From Thalassospira sp. MCCC 1A03138 (lineage in GTDB: Bacteria > Pseudomonadota > Alphaproteobacteria > Rhodospirillales > Thalassospiraceae), in assembly GCF_002115785.1 (NCBI RefSeq), contig NZ_JFJY01000005.1, positions 288,802-352,801 on the forward strand: a stretch of 64,000 nucleotides of DNA, in the 5' to 3' direction. A program made the translations under genes and the position numbers. Positions 55,020 to 64,000 of the stretch are shown here, piece by piece; within the stretch, counting starts at the first letter, position 1; each line of letters starts with the position of its first letter. The notes under the pieces were generated by a model that saw only the letters and a program-made list of their open reading frames with translations, had not been told where the DNA came from and made no database searches.

Positions 55020-55973
55020 TTATGCGTTGCGGATGACCTGATGCGCGGTCGCAAGACCGGCAATCGTGATCGCCTGTCCATCAACGGCATGCGCATCAAA
55101 ACCATGCACCGCCAGCGCCTTGCGATACAAACCGGCAAGCTTGCCATCCCCGATCAGGGCAATCTGCGCATTTCCGTCCAGCGCGCCAACGACATCGGCA
55201 ATTTCCGAACCGATCACAGCCCCGGAAAGAACCGCGGCACCCGCAACATTTGCGGCATTCGCATTGCCGACCAGCCCGCTTGCACGCACCGTAAACAGCT
55301 TGTGCAGGAAACCGGTCGGTGCATCGGATGCATCGCGCACAGCCGCCTCAAACACCGCATCATCCCATCGATCATCCATCGAATGACGCAGGATTGATTG
55401 CCCCGATAACAGGGCAAAAACCTCGCCGCTCATATAGGTTCTAAATCCAAGGATCGCTCCGCCCGAAACCCGCGCCCATTTCGAATGGGTTCCCGGCAAA
55501 CAGACCCAGCCATCAAAGCCCGGATGCGACGCCATGAACCCGACAAGCTGGGTTTCCTCGCCGCGCATCACATCGGGATCATCAACCTGTTTAAGGCCCG
55601 GCAAGATCGCAACATCAATCCGCGGATCGGAAATATCGGGCCGAACAGCCCCCGATGCCAGTTCTTCGGGGCGCACCGGCACGGAACAATAAGGCGCTTC
55701 AAGCCACCCCTGCTTTGCCCCGGCCATGCCGCAAATCACAACCCGCATCCGATCAGATACCCCGGACGGCAACCACCGACCAATCAGATCGATCAGAACG
55801 CCCTCAAACCCAAGTGCCGCATCCGCCGCAATCGCATTCATGCCAAGCGGGCTTGATACCTGATCAAGGATATTGGTGTGATCATCGATCGCCCATGCCC
55901 GAACGTTGGATGTTCCCCAATCCACGGCAATCCATGCGGCGGAAGATTTAAGTTCCGATTGTGACACGACCAC
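55020..55973 (-). CDS. dgoK: 2-dehydro-3-deoxygalactonokinase
   Basis: A 317-residue DgoK. AVDWGTSNVRAWAID (phosphate-binding N-terminus) and LPGTHSKWARV with GEVFALLSGQSIL are family marks. It phosphorylates 2-dehydro-3-deoxygalactonate for DgoA. The start is GTG at 55973; another GTG six bases later is possible. Galactonate dehydratase is not in the window. Its stop is 36 bases before dgoA, consistent with an operon. Confidence 0.9.
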   Translation of the reverse strand: MVVSQSELKSSAAWIAVDWGTSNVRAWAIDDHTNILDQVSSPLGMNAIAADAALGFEGVLIDLIGRWLPSGVSDRMRVVICGMAGAKQGWLEAPYCSVPVRPEELASGAVRPDISDPRIDVAILPGLKQVDDPDVMRGEETQLVGFMASHPGFDGWVCLPGTHSKWARVSGGAILGFRTYMSGEVFALLSGQSILRHSMDDRWDDAVFEAAVRDASDAPTGFLHKLFTVRASGLVGNANAANVAGAAVLSGAVIGSEIADVVGALDGNAQIALIGDGKLAGLYRKALAVHGFDAHAVDGQAITIAGLATAHQVIRNA

Positions 55974-56097
55974 CCTGCCCTCAAACGTTATGATTTGTTT
56001 GAATTCCTCATACTATTTGCAACAGGGCCGGTCAATCTGCGTCTGCACGGATGATCGGTTGAATGGCGGGATCATTGCACCCAATCACTGCGCCAGA

Positions 56098-57066
56098 TCA
56101 CTGAGCAAGAAGCTCCTGATGCGAACGCCAGTTCTGCGCTTCGATAAACACCTTCGCGACACCGGGAATGGCGGACCGAATATCTGCTTCGACCTGGGAA
56201 ACGGTGGCCTCTATCTGGTTCGAACTGATATTGTCCTGAAAATCGACACTGATACACACCATAAGGCTCTGTGGCCCCTGATGCAGGGTGATGATTTCAT
56301 TGGCGCGCTTAATCCCCGGAATGGCATTCACCATTGCAGTGATCTTTGACCGGGTTTCGGCCGTGGCACTTTCACCGATCAGCAATCCCTTGCATTCGAC
56401 CGCCAGGAAGAACGCCGTAACCGCCAGAATGACGCCAATCGCCACCGATGCAATCCCGTCCAGAAGCGGCATATCAAGAATATAGGCCGCCGATATCCCG
56501 CAAAACGCAACGATCAGGCCAAGCATGGCCGCACTGTCTTCAAACAGGATCACGATCACGGTCGGGTCTTTGGTATCGTGGATCGCCTTGAAAATCGGGG
56601 TATCAGGGTGCTGCGCGACAAAGGCCAGATAAGCCGTCCGGAACGCTGCCCCTTCCAGCAGCATGGCAATGACAAGGATCGACAGCACGACGTGATAGGT
56701 CATGACCTCGAACCCGCCGAAGCTGGCAACCATATGAATATCAAGCGCATGGGGATGAATGATCTTGTCCACTCCTTCCCAGATCGAAACCCCGGCGCCA
56801 AGGCCGAATATCATCACCGCCACCAGAAACGACCAGAAATAGGTTTCCTTGCCATAACCAAGCGGATGCTGTTTGTCGGGTTGCTTGTTTGACAACCGGA
56901 TGCCAAGCAGAAGCAATCCCTGATTTCCGGTATCGACCAGCGAATGAATGCCTTCTGACAGCATCGCGGCAGACCCGGTAACCGCCGCCCCGCCAAACTT
57001 GGCAACGGCGATCAAAAAATTGGCGGCAGCAGCCATGTAAATGGCGCCTTTTGACGAATGAGACAT
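56098..57066 (-). CDS. Cation diffusion facilitator (CDF) family efflux protein
   Basis: A 322-residue metal exporter. The six-helix domain has SEGIHSLVDTGNQ (metal site in helix 2), HPLGYGKETYFW and FEDSAAMLGLIVAF (helix 5). The C-terminal cytosolic domain has ITLHQGPQSLMVCISVDFQ. CDF proteins export Zn, Fe, Mn or Co in exchange for protons. The D-x3-N versus E-x3-D form here does not settle the metal. Alone, with no known metalloregulator nearby. Confidence 0.88.
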   Translation of the reverse strand: MSHSSKGAIYMAAAANFLIAVAKFGGAAVTGSAAMLSEGIHSLVDTGNQGLLLLGIRLSNKQPDKQHPLGYGKETYFWSFLVAVMIFGLGAGVSIWEGVDKIIHPHALDIHMVASFGGFEVMTYHVVLSILVIAMLLEGAAFRTAYLAFVAQHPDTPIFKAIHDTKDPTVIVILFEDSAAMLGLIVAFCGISAAYILDMPLLDGIASVAIGVILAVTAFFLAVECKGLLIGESATAETRSKITAMVNAIPGIKRANEIITLHQGPQSLMVCISVDFQDNISSNQIEATVSQVEADIRSAIPGVAKVFIEAQNWRSHQELLAQ

Positions 57067-57889
57067 GGTGTGGTGGCTTCCGGGTTTGGTTGTTGTCAGG
57101 GTTGGGACCTAGAACTGGAAAGGGATTGATCGGCCGATCTGTCGTGATCAGAAAATCCAGATTGTGCAACAGTCTAACCTGTTTTCGCGAAATGTCATTG
57201 CTGGCAGAAAAATCAGGCCCAGACAGATGTGGGCGATTTTAAAACGTCGGCACGGTTTTGATGTTCCCGCCCTCTCATGGAACACCCGTCTCAAAACCCC
57301 GCCCAGGACGCCATATTCCATAAGGAGTAATTCCTGCCCCTGATCCGACCGGCGAAACCAAAACGCCCTGTTTTCAACGGATAACAACCGATCATGGCGA
57401 TCAGGCCCCCAATGTTACACTCTTGCGTCGCAATTTTACTGTGTGATTGCCTCAAGGTTCCTGCCACCTGTCGTCCAATTCGCAATAGATTTTCAAATCT
57501 TTTTAATCGCCCGTTGCACATCAAGGGCGAATGAAGAGCAGGTTACCTGCCGCATGAAAAGAGGGAGACTTTGGGTGCAATTGACAGCCCGTGCCGCACA
57601 CAAGACAGGCATCCCGTGTGCGGGCGCTTGTTTTTCAAATGCCCGCCCCCCTGTTCCCAACAGCCGGGGATTGGTCGCAATGCGCCACCGGGCAGCGTTT
57701 CCATGTGCCTTTGCCCTGTCAGTTCGCTGCTGTGACAAACGCCTGAAACCGGCCACTGATTTCGTCCGAAGACAGAAATTCGCTGCATCTTGTTTCCTTG
57801 CACCCAAGACAGGTCCATCATTCACTCATTCCGCAAGGACCGCCAAAGTCCTTCTCCCGTGACACCCCTCATGAGTTGAGGTACCGATC
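57067..57889. other. 823-base intergenic region upstream of the glycine betaine genes
   Basis: No convincing gene. Open frames here are rich in Cys and Arg and lack ribosome sites. It contains the divergent promoters for the CDF gene and gbcA, and a terminator-like hairpin at 57594-57635. No match to a known riboswitch was recognised. A GAGCAGGTTACCTGC palindromic stretch lies near 57536-57550. Confidence 0.55.
57594..57635 (+). terminator. Terminator-like hairpin in the gbcA leader
   Basis: CCGCACAC (57594-57601) pairs with GTGTGCGG (57616-57623), loop 14 bases, followed by TTGTTTTT (57628-57635). It lies 255 bases upstream of gbcA, so it may be an attenuator or the end of a short upstream transcript. 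Confidence 0.5.
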
Positions 57890-59164
57890 ATGCGTTTTTC
57901 TTCTGACATACAAGAACTCGTGTCGCGCCGCGAGAAAGGCAAAAGCCTTGAAGCGCCGTTTTACAATGCCCCGGAAATCCTTGATCTGGATATAGAGGTC
58001 ATTTTCAACCAGCACTGGATTTTCGTCGCGGTCGAACCGGAACTGCCCGAACCCGGCGACTGCATCACGGTCGAAGTCGGGCGCGCATCCATCCTGCTTC
58101 TGCGCGGCGACGATATGGAAATCCGCGCGTTTCACAATGTATGTCGCCACCGCGGGGCAAAGCTGATCGACGAACGGGCCACCACCATCGGCAATATCGT
58201 CTGTCGTTATCACGGCTGGACCTATAACGAAGACGGCGACCTGATTCTGGCCGAACATATGGGCGCTGGCTTCGATAAAAGCTGCCACGGGCTTAAAACC
58301 GTCCATATCCGTTCCATCGCCGGACTGATTTTCATCTGCCTTGCCGACGAAGCGCCCAAAGATATCGATGAAATGGCCCGCGTGATGACGCCCTATATCG
58401 CGCCGCACGACATCGCCAATTGCAAGGTTGCCTTCACTTCTGATCTGATCGAGGAAGGGAACTGGAAGCTGACGATGGAAAACAACCGCGAATGCTATCA
58501 CTGCGAAGCCAACCATCCGCAATTGACAGTGCCGCTTTCCGAATTCGGTTTTGGTTTCTCTCCCGATGAAATGGACGAACGCCGGTCCGAAGACGTCAAG
58601 AAATACACCAACGCGGTTGAAAACGATCATAAACGCTGGGAATCCTGCGGCCTGCCATCGGCCGAGGAAGATCACCTTTCCGATGTCACCGGCTTCCGCA
58701 CCATGCGCCTGCCCCTGATGTGGGAAGGAGAATCCCAGACGCTCGATACCAAGGTCGCCTCCAAAAAGCTGCTTGGCAAGTTCACCGATCCAAAGCTTGG
58801 CGGGCTCAGCTTCTGGACGCATCCGAATTCGTGGCACCATTTCATGAGTGACCATATCGTCACCTTCTCGGTCCTGCCGCTGTCAGCCGACCGCACGCTG
58901 GTGCGCACAACCTGGCTGGTCCACAAGGATGCCATCGAAGGCGAAGATTACAATCTCGATAACCTGACCCAGGTCTGGAAAATGACCAACCAGCAGGACG
59001 CCGATCTGGTCCGTCTTGCCCAGCTTGGCAGTGAACAGCCATCCTACGAACCCGGGCCCTATTCAAGCTTTACCGAACCGCATGTCGAAGCCTTCTGTGA
59101 CTGGTATATCGCACGGATGAAACAGCATCTGGCCAAAGACAAATCCGGGGCGGCCACCAAATGA
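57890..59164 (+). CDS. gbcA: Glycine betaine monooxygenase, oxygenase subunit (Rieske)
   Basis: A 424-residue Rieske oxygenase that N-demethylates glycine betaine to dimethylglycine. The Rieske cluster is CRHRGAKL with CRYHGW (about residues 85-110). The mononuclear iron site is NRECYHCEANHP with the two His ligands (about 200-211). The length and ENNRECYHCEANHPQL context match GbcA. It is coupled to gbcB by four overlapping bases (ATGA). An upstream leader and the GbdR-like gene suggest betaine-responsive control. Confidence 0.88.
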   Translation: MRFSSDIQELVSRREKGKSLEAPFYNAPEILDLDIEVIFNQHWIFVAVEPELPEPGDCITVEVGRASILLLRGDDMEIRAFHNVCRHRGAKLIDERATTIGNIVCRYHGWTYNEDGDLILAEHMGAGFDKSCHGLKTVHIRSIAGLIFICLADEAPKDIDEMARVMTPYIAPHDIANCKVAFTSDLIEEGNWKLTMENNRECYHCEANHPQLTVPLSEFGFGFSPDEMDERRSEDVKKYTNAVENDHKRWESCGLPSAEEDHLSDVTGFRTMRLPLMWEGESQTLDTKVASKKLLGKFTDPKLGGLSFWTHPNSWHHFMSDHIVTFSVLPLSADRTLVRTTWLVHKDAIEGEDYNLDNLTQVWKMTNQQDADLVRLAQLGSEQPSYEPGPYSSFTEPHVEAFCDWYIARMKQHLAKDKSGAATK

Positions 59165-60294
59165 TGACGCAGACCAATCCACCGGCAACCGGCCAAGCCG
59201 CCCCGTCCGGCGACGATGAAAACTTTACCGAGGCCACCCGCATCCCGCTTTGGGACCCGGAACAGGATGACGTTCTGGTCTGTCGGCAGGTGCGGCAGGA
59301 AACCCATGACGTAAAGACATTCGTCTTTTCGGCCCGCGAACCGCGTGCGTTTCGCTTCTATCCGGGCCAGTACATGACGTTTGAATTGCCCGTCGAAGGC
59401 ATGGTCACGCGCAGTTACACGATTTCGGGATCGGCCGCCCGCCCCTACCGGATCGAAATCACGGTCAAACGCGTACCGGGCGGCCCCGGTTCGAACTGGC
59501 TGCATGATTATATGCTGCCGGGCAAGGAGGTGAATGTTTCCGGCCCGTTCGGCGAATTCACCACCGACGCCACCGGCGAGGAAAAGCTTCTGTTCATTTC
59601 GGCTGGCAGCGGTATCACCCCGATGATGTCGATGACCCGCACGGCCTGCGATCTGTCCGAACCGTCGGATCTGTGTTTCATCCACGCCGCACGCACCCCG
59701 GCCGACATCATTTTCCGCGATGAACTCTCGCTTCTCGCGGCCCAGAACCCGGGCCTGAAACTTGCCTTCACCTGCAGTACGGCCGCCGCCCATCATAGCT
59801 GGAGCGGCTATACCGGCCGCTTCAACATCCAGATGCTGTCGCTCATGCTGCCCGATTTCAAGGAACGCAAGGTGTTCTGCTGCGGTCCTGCCCCCTTCAT
59901 GGAAGGTGTCCGCAACATGCTGCGCGATACCGGTTTCGACATGGAGAAATATTACGAGGAAAGCTTCGACTTCGGCGCGGAAACCGCCGGAACCTTTGAA
60001 GAGCCTGTCGCGGCCCCGGAAATAAGCGGCCAGACTTTCCGGGTGAGCTTCACCAAAACCGGCCATGTTGTCGAATGTGGTCCGGGCATGACGGTGCTGT
60101 CAGCAGCCCGCGAGGCGGGGATATTGCCAATGTCCTCCTGCCAGCGCGGCATCTGTGGCACCTGCAAGTCAAAACTGATTTCCGGTGAAGTCGATATGCA
60201 ACACGGTGGCGGCATCCGCCAGCGCGAAATAGATCAGGGAAAAGTCCTGATTTGTTGTTCGACACCTTTGTCGGACATCGAGGTCGAACTCTAA
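59161..60294 (+). CDS. gbcB: Glycine betaine monooxygenase, reductase subunit
   Basis: A 377-residue flavodoxin reductase-type protein that feeds electrons to GbcA. FAD motif RSYTISGSA, NAD motif SAGSGITPMMSM and CCGPAPFMEGVRNML are seen. The C-terminal plant-type [2Fe-2S] domain has CQRGICGTCKSKL with the last Cys in VLICCSTP. Annotators often call this hybrid-cluster oxidoreductase. The start overlaps the gbcA stop. Confidence 0.88.
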   Translation: MMTQTNPPATGQAAPSGDDENFTEATRIPLWDPEQDDVLVCRQVRQETHDVKTFVFSAREPRAFRFYPGQYMTFELPVEGMVTRSYTISGSAARPYRIEITVKRVPGGPGSNWLHDYMLPGKEVNVSGPFGEFTTDATGEEKLLFISAGSGITPMMSMTRTACDLSEPSDLCFIHAARTPADIIFRDELSLLAAQNPGLKLAFTCSTAAAHHSWSGYTGRFNIQMLSLMLPDFKERKVFCCGPAPFMEGVRNMLRDTGFDMEKYYEESFDFGAETAGTFEEPVAAPEISGQTFRVSFTKTGHVVECGPGMTVLSAAREAGILPMSSCQRGICGTCKSKLISGEVDMQHGGGIRQREIDQGKVLICCSTPLSDIEVEL

Positions 60295-60448
60295 GACCTC
60301 TGCCTTACGCCCCGCACGTTAAGACAGTTCTGAACGAGCTCGCCTTTTGGCGTGCGTGGCACCTTTGATTCAAAATCACAAGAAGGGTCCAGCAAAAGGA
60401 TCTCTCCTGACGGAATTTTTTCGCAGGTTCATAACAGGAGAATGCTTC

Positions 60449-62077
60449 ATGAGTGACGTAAAAACAGCGGCAGAAGAAACGCCGCCAGAAGGCCAGATCG
60501 ATACAGACTACAATATTGGTCAGGACAATATCGAAGGCAAACTGGGCCCCATCGGGTTCGATATCCATAACCCCGTCTTTGCCGTCTCCGCCCTGACCGT
60601 TATCGCGTTCGTTGCCTACACACTGCTGATGCCAGATCAGGCGAACTCTGTTTTCAGCCTGCTGTTCTCCGAAGTCACCCAGGGCTTCGACTGGTTCTTC
60701 ATCGGTGCGGCCGATATTTTCGTAATCCTCTGCCTTGTCGTCGTCGTCAGCCCCTATGGCAAGGTCCGGCTTGGTGGACGGGACGCAACACCCGATTTCA
60801 GCTATCTAAGCTGGTTCTCCATGCTGTTTGCTGCTGGCATGGGTATCGGGCTTATGTTCTATGGTGTCTCGGAACCGCTAAGCCACTTCTCGTCTTCTCT
60901 GGGCGGGACTGCCGTGGGTGCCGATGGCATTCGAACCGACTGGGCACCTCTGGGTGCCGCGGCCACGCAGGAAGAAGCCATTCGCCTTGGCATGGCCGCC
61001 TCGATCTTCCACTGGGCCCTTCACCCTTGGGCGATTTATGCCATCGTGGCACTCAGCCTTGCCCTGTTTAGCTATAACAAGGGTCTGCCGCTGACCATCC
61101 GTTCCGCCTTCTATCCGATCTTCGGTGAACGCGTCTGGGGATGGCCGGGGCATATCATTGATATTCTTGCTGTTTTTGCGACCCTTTTCGGTCTTGCCAC
61201 CTCGCTTGGTCTTGGTGCGGTTCAGGCAAACTCCGGCTTTAACAAGCTGTTCGGAATGCCCATCGACACCACCTGGCAGGTGATCCTGATTGTCGGCATC
61301 ACCTCCATCGCCCTGTTCTCGGTCGTTCGCGGCCTCGAAGCCGGGGTCAAGCTGCTCTCGGAAATCAATATGGGGATCGCCTTCCTGCTGTTCCTGTTCG
61401 TGCTTGTCGCGGGGCCGACCCTGCTTCTGGTGACCGATGTCTTTGACTTCCTTGGGGCATATCTTCAATACCTTCCGGCACTTTCAAGCCCGGTCGGTCG
61501 TGACGATGTCAACTTCATGCAGGGCTGGACCTCGTTCTACTGGGCATGGTGGATTTCCTGGTCACCGTTTGTCGGCATGTTCATCGCCCGTGTCAGCCGT
61601 GGCCGTACCGTGCGTGAATTCATCATCAGCGTCCTGCTGATCCCCTCGCTGGTCTGCGTGCTGTGGATGTCGATCTTTGGCGGCTCCGCCATCAGCCAGG
61701 TCGTTCGTGACGGCTACACCGCCGTTCAGGAAGCCGACCTTCCGGTGCAGCTCTTCACCATGCTTGATGCACTCCCGCTGGCATCGATCACGTCCTTCAT
61801 CGGGATCGTGCTTGTGATTGTTTTCTTTGTCACGTCCTCGGATTCCGGGTCGCTGGTCATTGATACGATTGCAGCCGGTGGCAAGGTCGATGCACCAATG
61901 CCGCAACGCGTCTTCTGGTGCGTGTTCGAAGGTCTGGTCGCGATTGTCCTGCTGCTCTCGGCGGGTGGGTTGAAATCACTGCAATCGATGGTGATTTCAA
62001 CAGGATTGCCGTTTACGATTGTTCTGCTTGTGATGTGCGTTGCCATTTGGCGCGGACTTGCCAGCGAACCACGCTGA
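60449..62077 (+). CDS. BCCT-family betaine/choline/carnitine transporter
   Basis: A 542-residue transporter with twelve helices. The BCCT signature is AWWISWSPFVGMFIARVSRG in TM8, and MGIGLMFYGVSEPLSHFSS and WALHPWAIYAIVALSLALFSY are conserved blocks. The ATG at 60449 has AGGAG upstream; the frame is open back to 60347. Next to gbcAB it most likely imports glycine betaine or choline for catabolism. No long C-terminal regulatory tail is present, suggesting uptake rather than osmosensing (inference). Confidence 0.9.
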   Translation: MSDVKTAAEETPPEGQIDTDYNIGQDNIEGKLGPIGFDIHNPVFAVSALTVIAFVAYTLLMPDQANSVFSLLFSEVTQGFDWFFIGAADIFVILCLVVVVSPYGKVRLGGRDATPDFSYLSWFSMLFAAGMGIGLMFYGVSEPLSHFSSSLGGTAVGADGIRTDWAPLGAAATQEEAIRLGMAASIFHWALHPWAIYAIVALSLALFSYNKGLPLTIRSAFYPIFGERVWGWPGHIIDILAVFATLFGLATSLGLGAVQANSGFNKLFGMPIDTTWQVILIVGITSIALFSVVRGLEAGVKLLSEINMGIAFLLFLFVLVAGPTLLLVTDVFDFLGAYLQYLPALSSPVGRDDVNFMQGWTSFYWAWWISWSPFVGMFIARVSRGRTVREFIISVLLIPSLVCVLWMSIFGGSAISQVVRDGYTAVQEADLPVQLFTMLDALPLASITSFIGIVLVIVFFVTSSDSGSLVIDTIAAGGKVDAPMPQRVFWCVFEGLVAIVLLLSAGGLKSLQSMVISTGLPFTIVLLVMCVAIWRGLASEPR

Positions 62078-62097
62078 TCACGGTCTTTGATCACTGA

Positions 62098-62137
62098 AAA
62101 ACGCCGCCCGGAGGGATCATCTTCCGGGCGGCGTTTT
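62098..62137. terminator. Bidirectional terminator between transporter and GbdR-like gene
   Basis: AAAACGCCGCCCGGA (62098-62112) pairs with TCCGGGCGGCGTTTT (62123-62137), 15 perfect pairs with a 10-base loop. It lies between convergent genes. Confidence 0.92.
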
Positions 62138-62165
62138 CATGTTAACTTCGATATGAAGACGAAAG

Positions 62166-63311
62166 TTACGCCTCTTCCAGAACCGGTACCGCATCAGATA
62201 CTTGATCGGATACCGGGCGACGCAATTCCTGTGGCGTGCAGCCATAGCGCCGCCGGAACATCCGGCTTAAATGCGAAGAATCACAAAATCCGCAATCCAC
62301 CGCTACCTGTGCCACCGACTTCTGGCTTTTCTCCATCAGGTGATGGGCCATATCAAGCCGGATATTCAGGAACGCCACCTGTGGCGATGTATCAAGCGAC
62401 AGCCTGAAATGGCGTTCAATCTGGCGTTTGCTGTTACCCATCCGGCGCGCGATTTCCTGCACCGAAATCGGTGTATCGATATTCTGCTGCATGATCAGCA
62501 AAGCCCGCTGCACGATCGGGTCCTGCGTCTTGAGGTCAAGCGGAATACCCGGCTGCGGTTTTTCCGCCTGCAATGCATCATCAATGATCATGATATGCAG
62601 GCTTTTGCTGGCCTGCGCGCGCCCGACATGCTTGTCCACCAGATAGGCCGCCAGATGCGCCGAACTGACCCCGCCCGAACAGGTCAGCCGATCCCGGTCG
62701 ACGACAAAAATCTGATCGGCAACCGGATCAAGCCCCTCGAACTGTTCGATGAAATCGGAATGATGGAACCAGCTAACGCAGCAGCGATACCCGTCAAGCA
62801 ACCCCGCCCGGTGCAACAGGAACGCGCCAGTGCATATCCCGACAAGCGGAATACCGGCCTCCGCCGCCTCGTGCAAAAACTTGTGATAGGCCGAACCAAG
62901 ATTGGGCGTTTCTTCCATAAGCCCGCCGACCACGACGATATAATTGAACCGCCTTGGGTCGCCCAATCGTTCCTTGGGCTGAACGATAATGCCGCTGCTT
63001 GATGGCACCGGGTCCATGGTGTCGGAAACAACCGTCCAGTTGCACAGGATCGGTCGGCTGCGATCCCCTTCATCCGCCGCCAGCCGCAGCACATCGACAA
63101 AATTGGCAAAGGCACACAACGTAAAACGCTTCGCCAGAATGAACCCGACCGAAAGACGCGGCTTTTCGTGGCCCGATTTGCCCGCACCAGTGACGTTCGC
63201 AAGACGCCCCGCTTTAGCGTTCTGAGATCCGGAATACATGGCCCTAGACCCTCCGATGCAGACAAGGTTGCTGTCTTTGTCGTAGCGATAATCCCGCTTT
63301 GACGCAAACAT
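62166..63311 (-). CDS. GlxA/GbdR-like transcriptional regulator (DJ-1 domain plus AraC HTH)
   Basis: A 381-residue regulator. The N-terminal domain is DJ-1/PfpI-like (FNYIVVVGGLMEE, then GICTGAFLLHRAGLLDG), and the C-terminal AraC HTH starts near residue 270: ISVQEIARRMGNSKRQIERH and VAVDCGFCDSSHLSRMF. This architecture and the neighbouring gbcA-gbcB fit GbdR, the activator of glycine betaine catabolism. The start is uncertain: an ATG at 63239 has GGAGG upstream, the longer ATG at 63311 does not. Confidence 0.85.
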   Translation of the reverse strand: MFASKRDYRYDKDSNLVCIGGSRAMYSGSQNAKAGRLANVTGAGKSGHEKPRLSVGFILAKRFTLCAFANFVDVLRLAADEGDRSRPILCNWTVVSDTMDPVPSSSGIIVQPKERLGDPRRFNYIVVVGGLMEETPNLGSAYHKFLHEAAEAGIPLVGICTGAFLLHRAGLLDGYRCCVSWFHHSDFIEQFEGLDPVADQIFVVDRDRLTCSGGVSSAHLAAYLVDKHVGRAQASKSLHIMIIDDALQAEKPQPGIPLDLKTQDPIVQRALLIMQQNIDTPISVQEIARRMGNSKRQIERHFRLSLDTSPQVAFLNIRLDMAHHLMEKSQKSVAQVAVDCGFCDSSHLSRMFRRRYGCTPQELRRPVSDQVSDAVPVLEEA

Positions 63312-63423
63312 TCTATTTTCCGGCGCAAAAATTCACCAAGCTATTTTTTAATAATACCAATAATGCGTTTTTGCGGCGAAAGGATGAAATCCCCAAACCG
63401 TGATTTTATCAGGAAGGACGAAG

Positions 63424-64000
63424 ATGAAGGTTCTCGTACCTGTAAAGCGGGTTGTCGATTACAACGTCAAAATCCGCGTCAAGGCAGACGGCACTGGCGT
63501 TGATCTTGCCAATGTCAAAATGTCGATGAACCCGTTCGACGAAATTGCCGTCGAAGAAGCCGTGCGCCTGAAAGAAGCCGGCAAGGCCGACGAAGTCGTC
63601 GCCGTTTCCATCGGCCCGGCACAGGCGCAGGAAACCCTGCGCACGGCATTGGCCATGGGGGCCGACCGCGCCATCCTGATCACGGTCGATGGACCGGTTG
63701 AACCGCTATCTGTCGCAAAACTGCTCAAAGGCGTTGCCGCGGCCGAAAATCCAAACCTCGTCATCCTTGGCAAACAGGCGATTGACGATGACGCCAATCA
63801 GACCGGCCAGATGCTTTCCGCCCTGCTCGGCTGGTCGCAGGCAACCTTTGCCTCCGAACTTGACCTTGGTGACGCCACCGCCAAGGTGACCCGCGAAGTC
63901 GATGGTGGCCTGCAGGCCATTGAAGTCACCCTACCCGCCATTGTGACTGCCGATCTTCGCCTGAACGAACCGCGCTATGCGTCGCTTCCCAACATCATGA
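63424..64000 (+). CDS. etfB: Electron transfer flavoprotein beta subunit (cut by window edge)
   Basis: The first 192 codons of Etf[21 protein letters not shown] is the typical alphaproteobacterial N-terminus, with [17 protein letters not shown] and [19 protein letters not shown] conserved. EtfAB carries electrons from acyl-CoA and dimethylglycine or sarcosine dehydrogenases to the quinone pool, so it could serve the betaine pathway. AGGAAGG precedes the ATG. The reading continues past the window, where etfA is expected. Confidence 0.93.
   Translation, partial: MKVLVPVKRVVDYNVKIRVKADGTGVDLANVKMSMNPFDEIAVEEAVRLKEAGKADEVVAVSIGPAQAQETLRTALAMGADRAILITVDGPVEPLSVAKLLKGVAAAENPNLVILGKQAIDDDANQTGQMLSALLGWSQATFASELDLGDATAKVTREVDGGLQAIEVTLPAIVTADLRLNEPRYASLPNIM

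Noticed and set aside
57443..57862. 139-codon frame upstream of gbcA
   Set aside because: Composition is Cys/Arg-rich, it spans the terminator-like hairpin, and it has no good ribosome site or family resemblance.
57067..57889. Possible glycine or SAM-type riboswitch
   Set aside because: No conserved core of these classes could be found by reading; only a terminator-like hairpin is present.
57869..59100. 328-codon minus-strand frame opposite gbcA
   Set aside because: Antisense shadow of a clearly conserved Rieske oxygenase.
59059..60066. 335-codon minus-strand frame opposite gbcB
   Set aside because: Antisense shadow of the reductase gene with no domain features.
1..64000. CRISPR arrays, insertion sequences, prophage, tRNA or rRNA genes
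   Set aside because: No spaced identical repeats, transposase or integrase genes, or recognisable tRNA/rRNA sequences were found.

Overview
The window looks like chromosomal DNA of a free-living, aerobic alphaproteobacterium, most likely marine and close to Thalassospira (Rhodospirillales). This rests on moderately high GC, the alphaproteobacterial form of the LexA box (GAAC-N7-GAAC), an imuA-imuB-dnaE2 mutagenesis cassette, a cyanide-insensitive-type cytochrome bd with a DUF2474 peptide, a fused cysNC gene, and glycine betaine, arginine and nitrate use pathways typical of that group. The genus is inference from protein character. No tRNA, rRNA, insertion sequence, prophage or CRISPR array was seen.

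Layout. 1-0.9 kb: end of an aldehyde dehydrogenase and its DUF779 partner. 0.9-5.7 kb: divergent yeiH/LysR pair, then cydAB plus a 42-residue DUF2474 gene. 5.7-15.6 kb: amino acid catabolism, with a cupin, an aminotransferase, the arginine succinyltransferase genes astA-astD-astB led by an M20 amidohydrolase, an unusual lipoprotein, and a class III aminotransferase followed by an Lrp regulator. 15.8-18.7 kb: sulfate activation (cysD-cysNC). 18.9-20.6 kb: Na/Pi cotransporter. 20.6-26.3 kb: SOS translesion cassette with a LexA box. 26.4-33.7 kb: oligopeptide ABC importer with a cytosolic M14 carboxypeptidase, its promoter region carrying two perfect-arm palindromes. 34-35.8 kb: GNAT acetyltransferase and a Bax-like glucosaminidase.

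35.8-46.3 kb is the assimilatory nitrate locus. On the minus strand are a nitrate transporter, the ANTAR antiterminator NasT and the nitrate sensor NasS. On the plus strand are nirB-nirD-nasC-cysG. The 720-base divergent region has a sigma-54-type promoter facing each way. Each transcript leader carries tandem hexaloop hairpins matching the ANTAR-target RNA motif, and in the nirB leader the second hairpin overlaps the 5' arm of a strong intrinsic terminator. This gives a readable model: NtrC/sigma-54 responds to nitrogen limitation, and NasS/NasT responds to nitrate or nitrite by antitermination. The last gene makes siroheme for NirB but carries a decayed, truncated methyltransferase domain.

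46.3-51.2 kb: aminotransferase, CDP-alcohol phosphatidyltransferase with an insertion in its signature, amino-acid-binding lipoprotein, small conserved genes and an atypical SDR. 51.2-54.3 kb: a more AT-rich accessory segment with an AraC regulator and an inverse autotransporter (intimin/invasin-type barrel) with a beta-helix passenger. 54.3-56 kb: dgoA-dgoK. 56-57 kb: a cation efflux protein. 57.9-63.3 kb: glycine betaine use (gbcA-gbcB-BCCT transporter and a GbdR-like regulator). The start of etfB is at the right edge.
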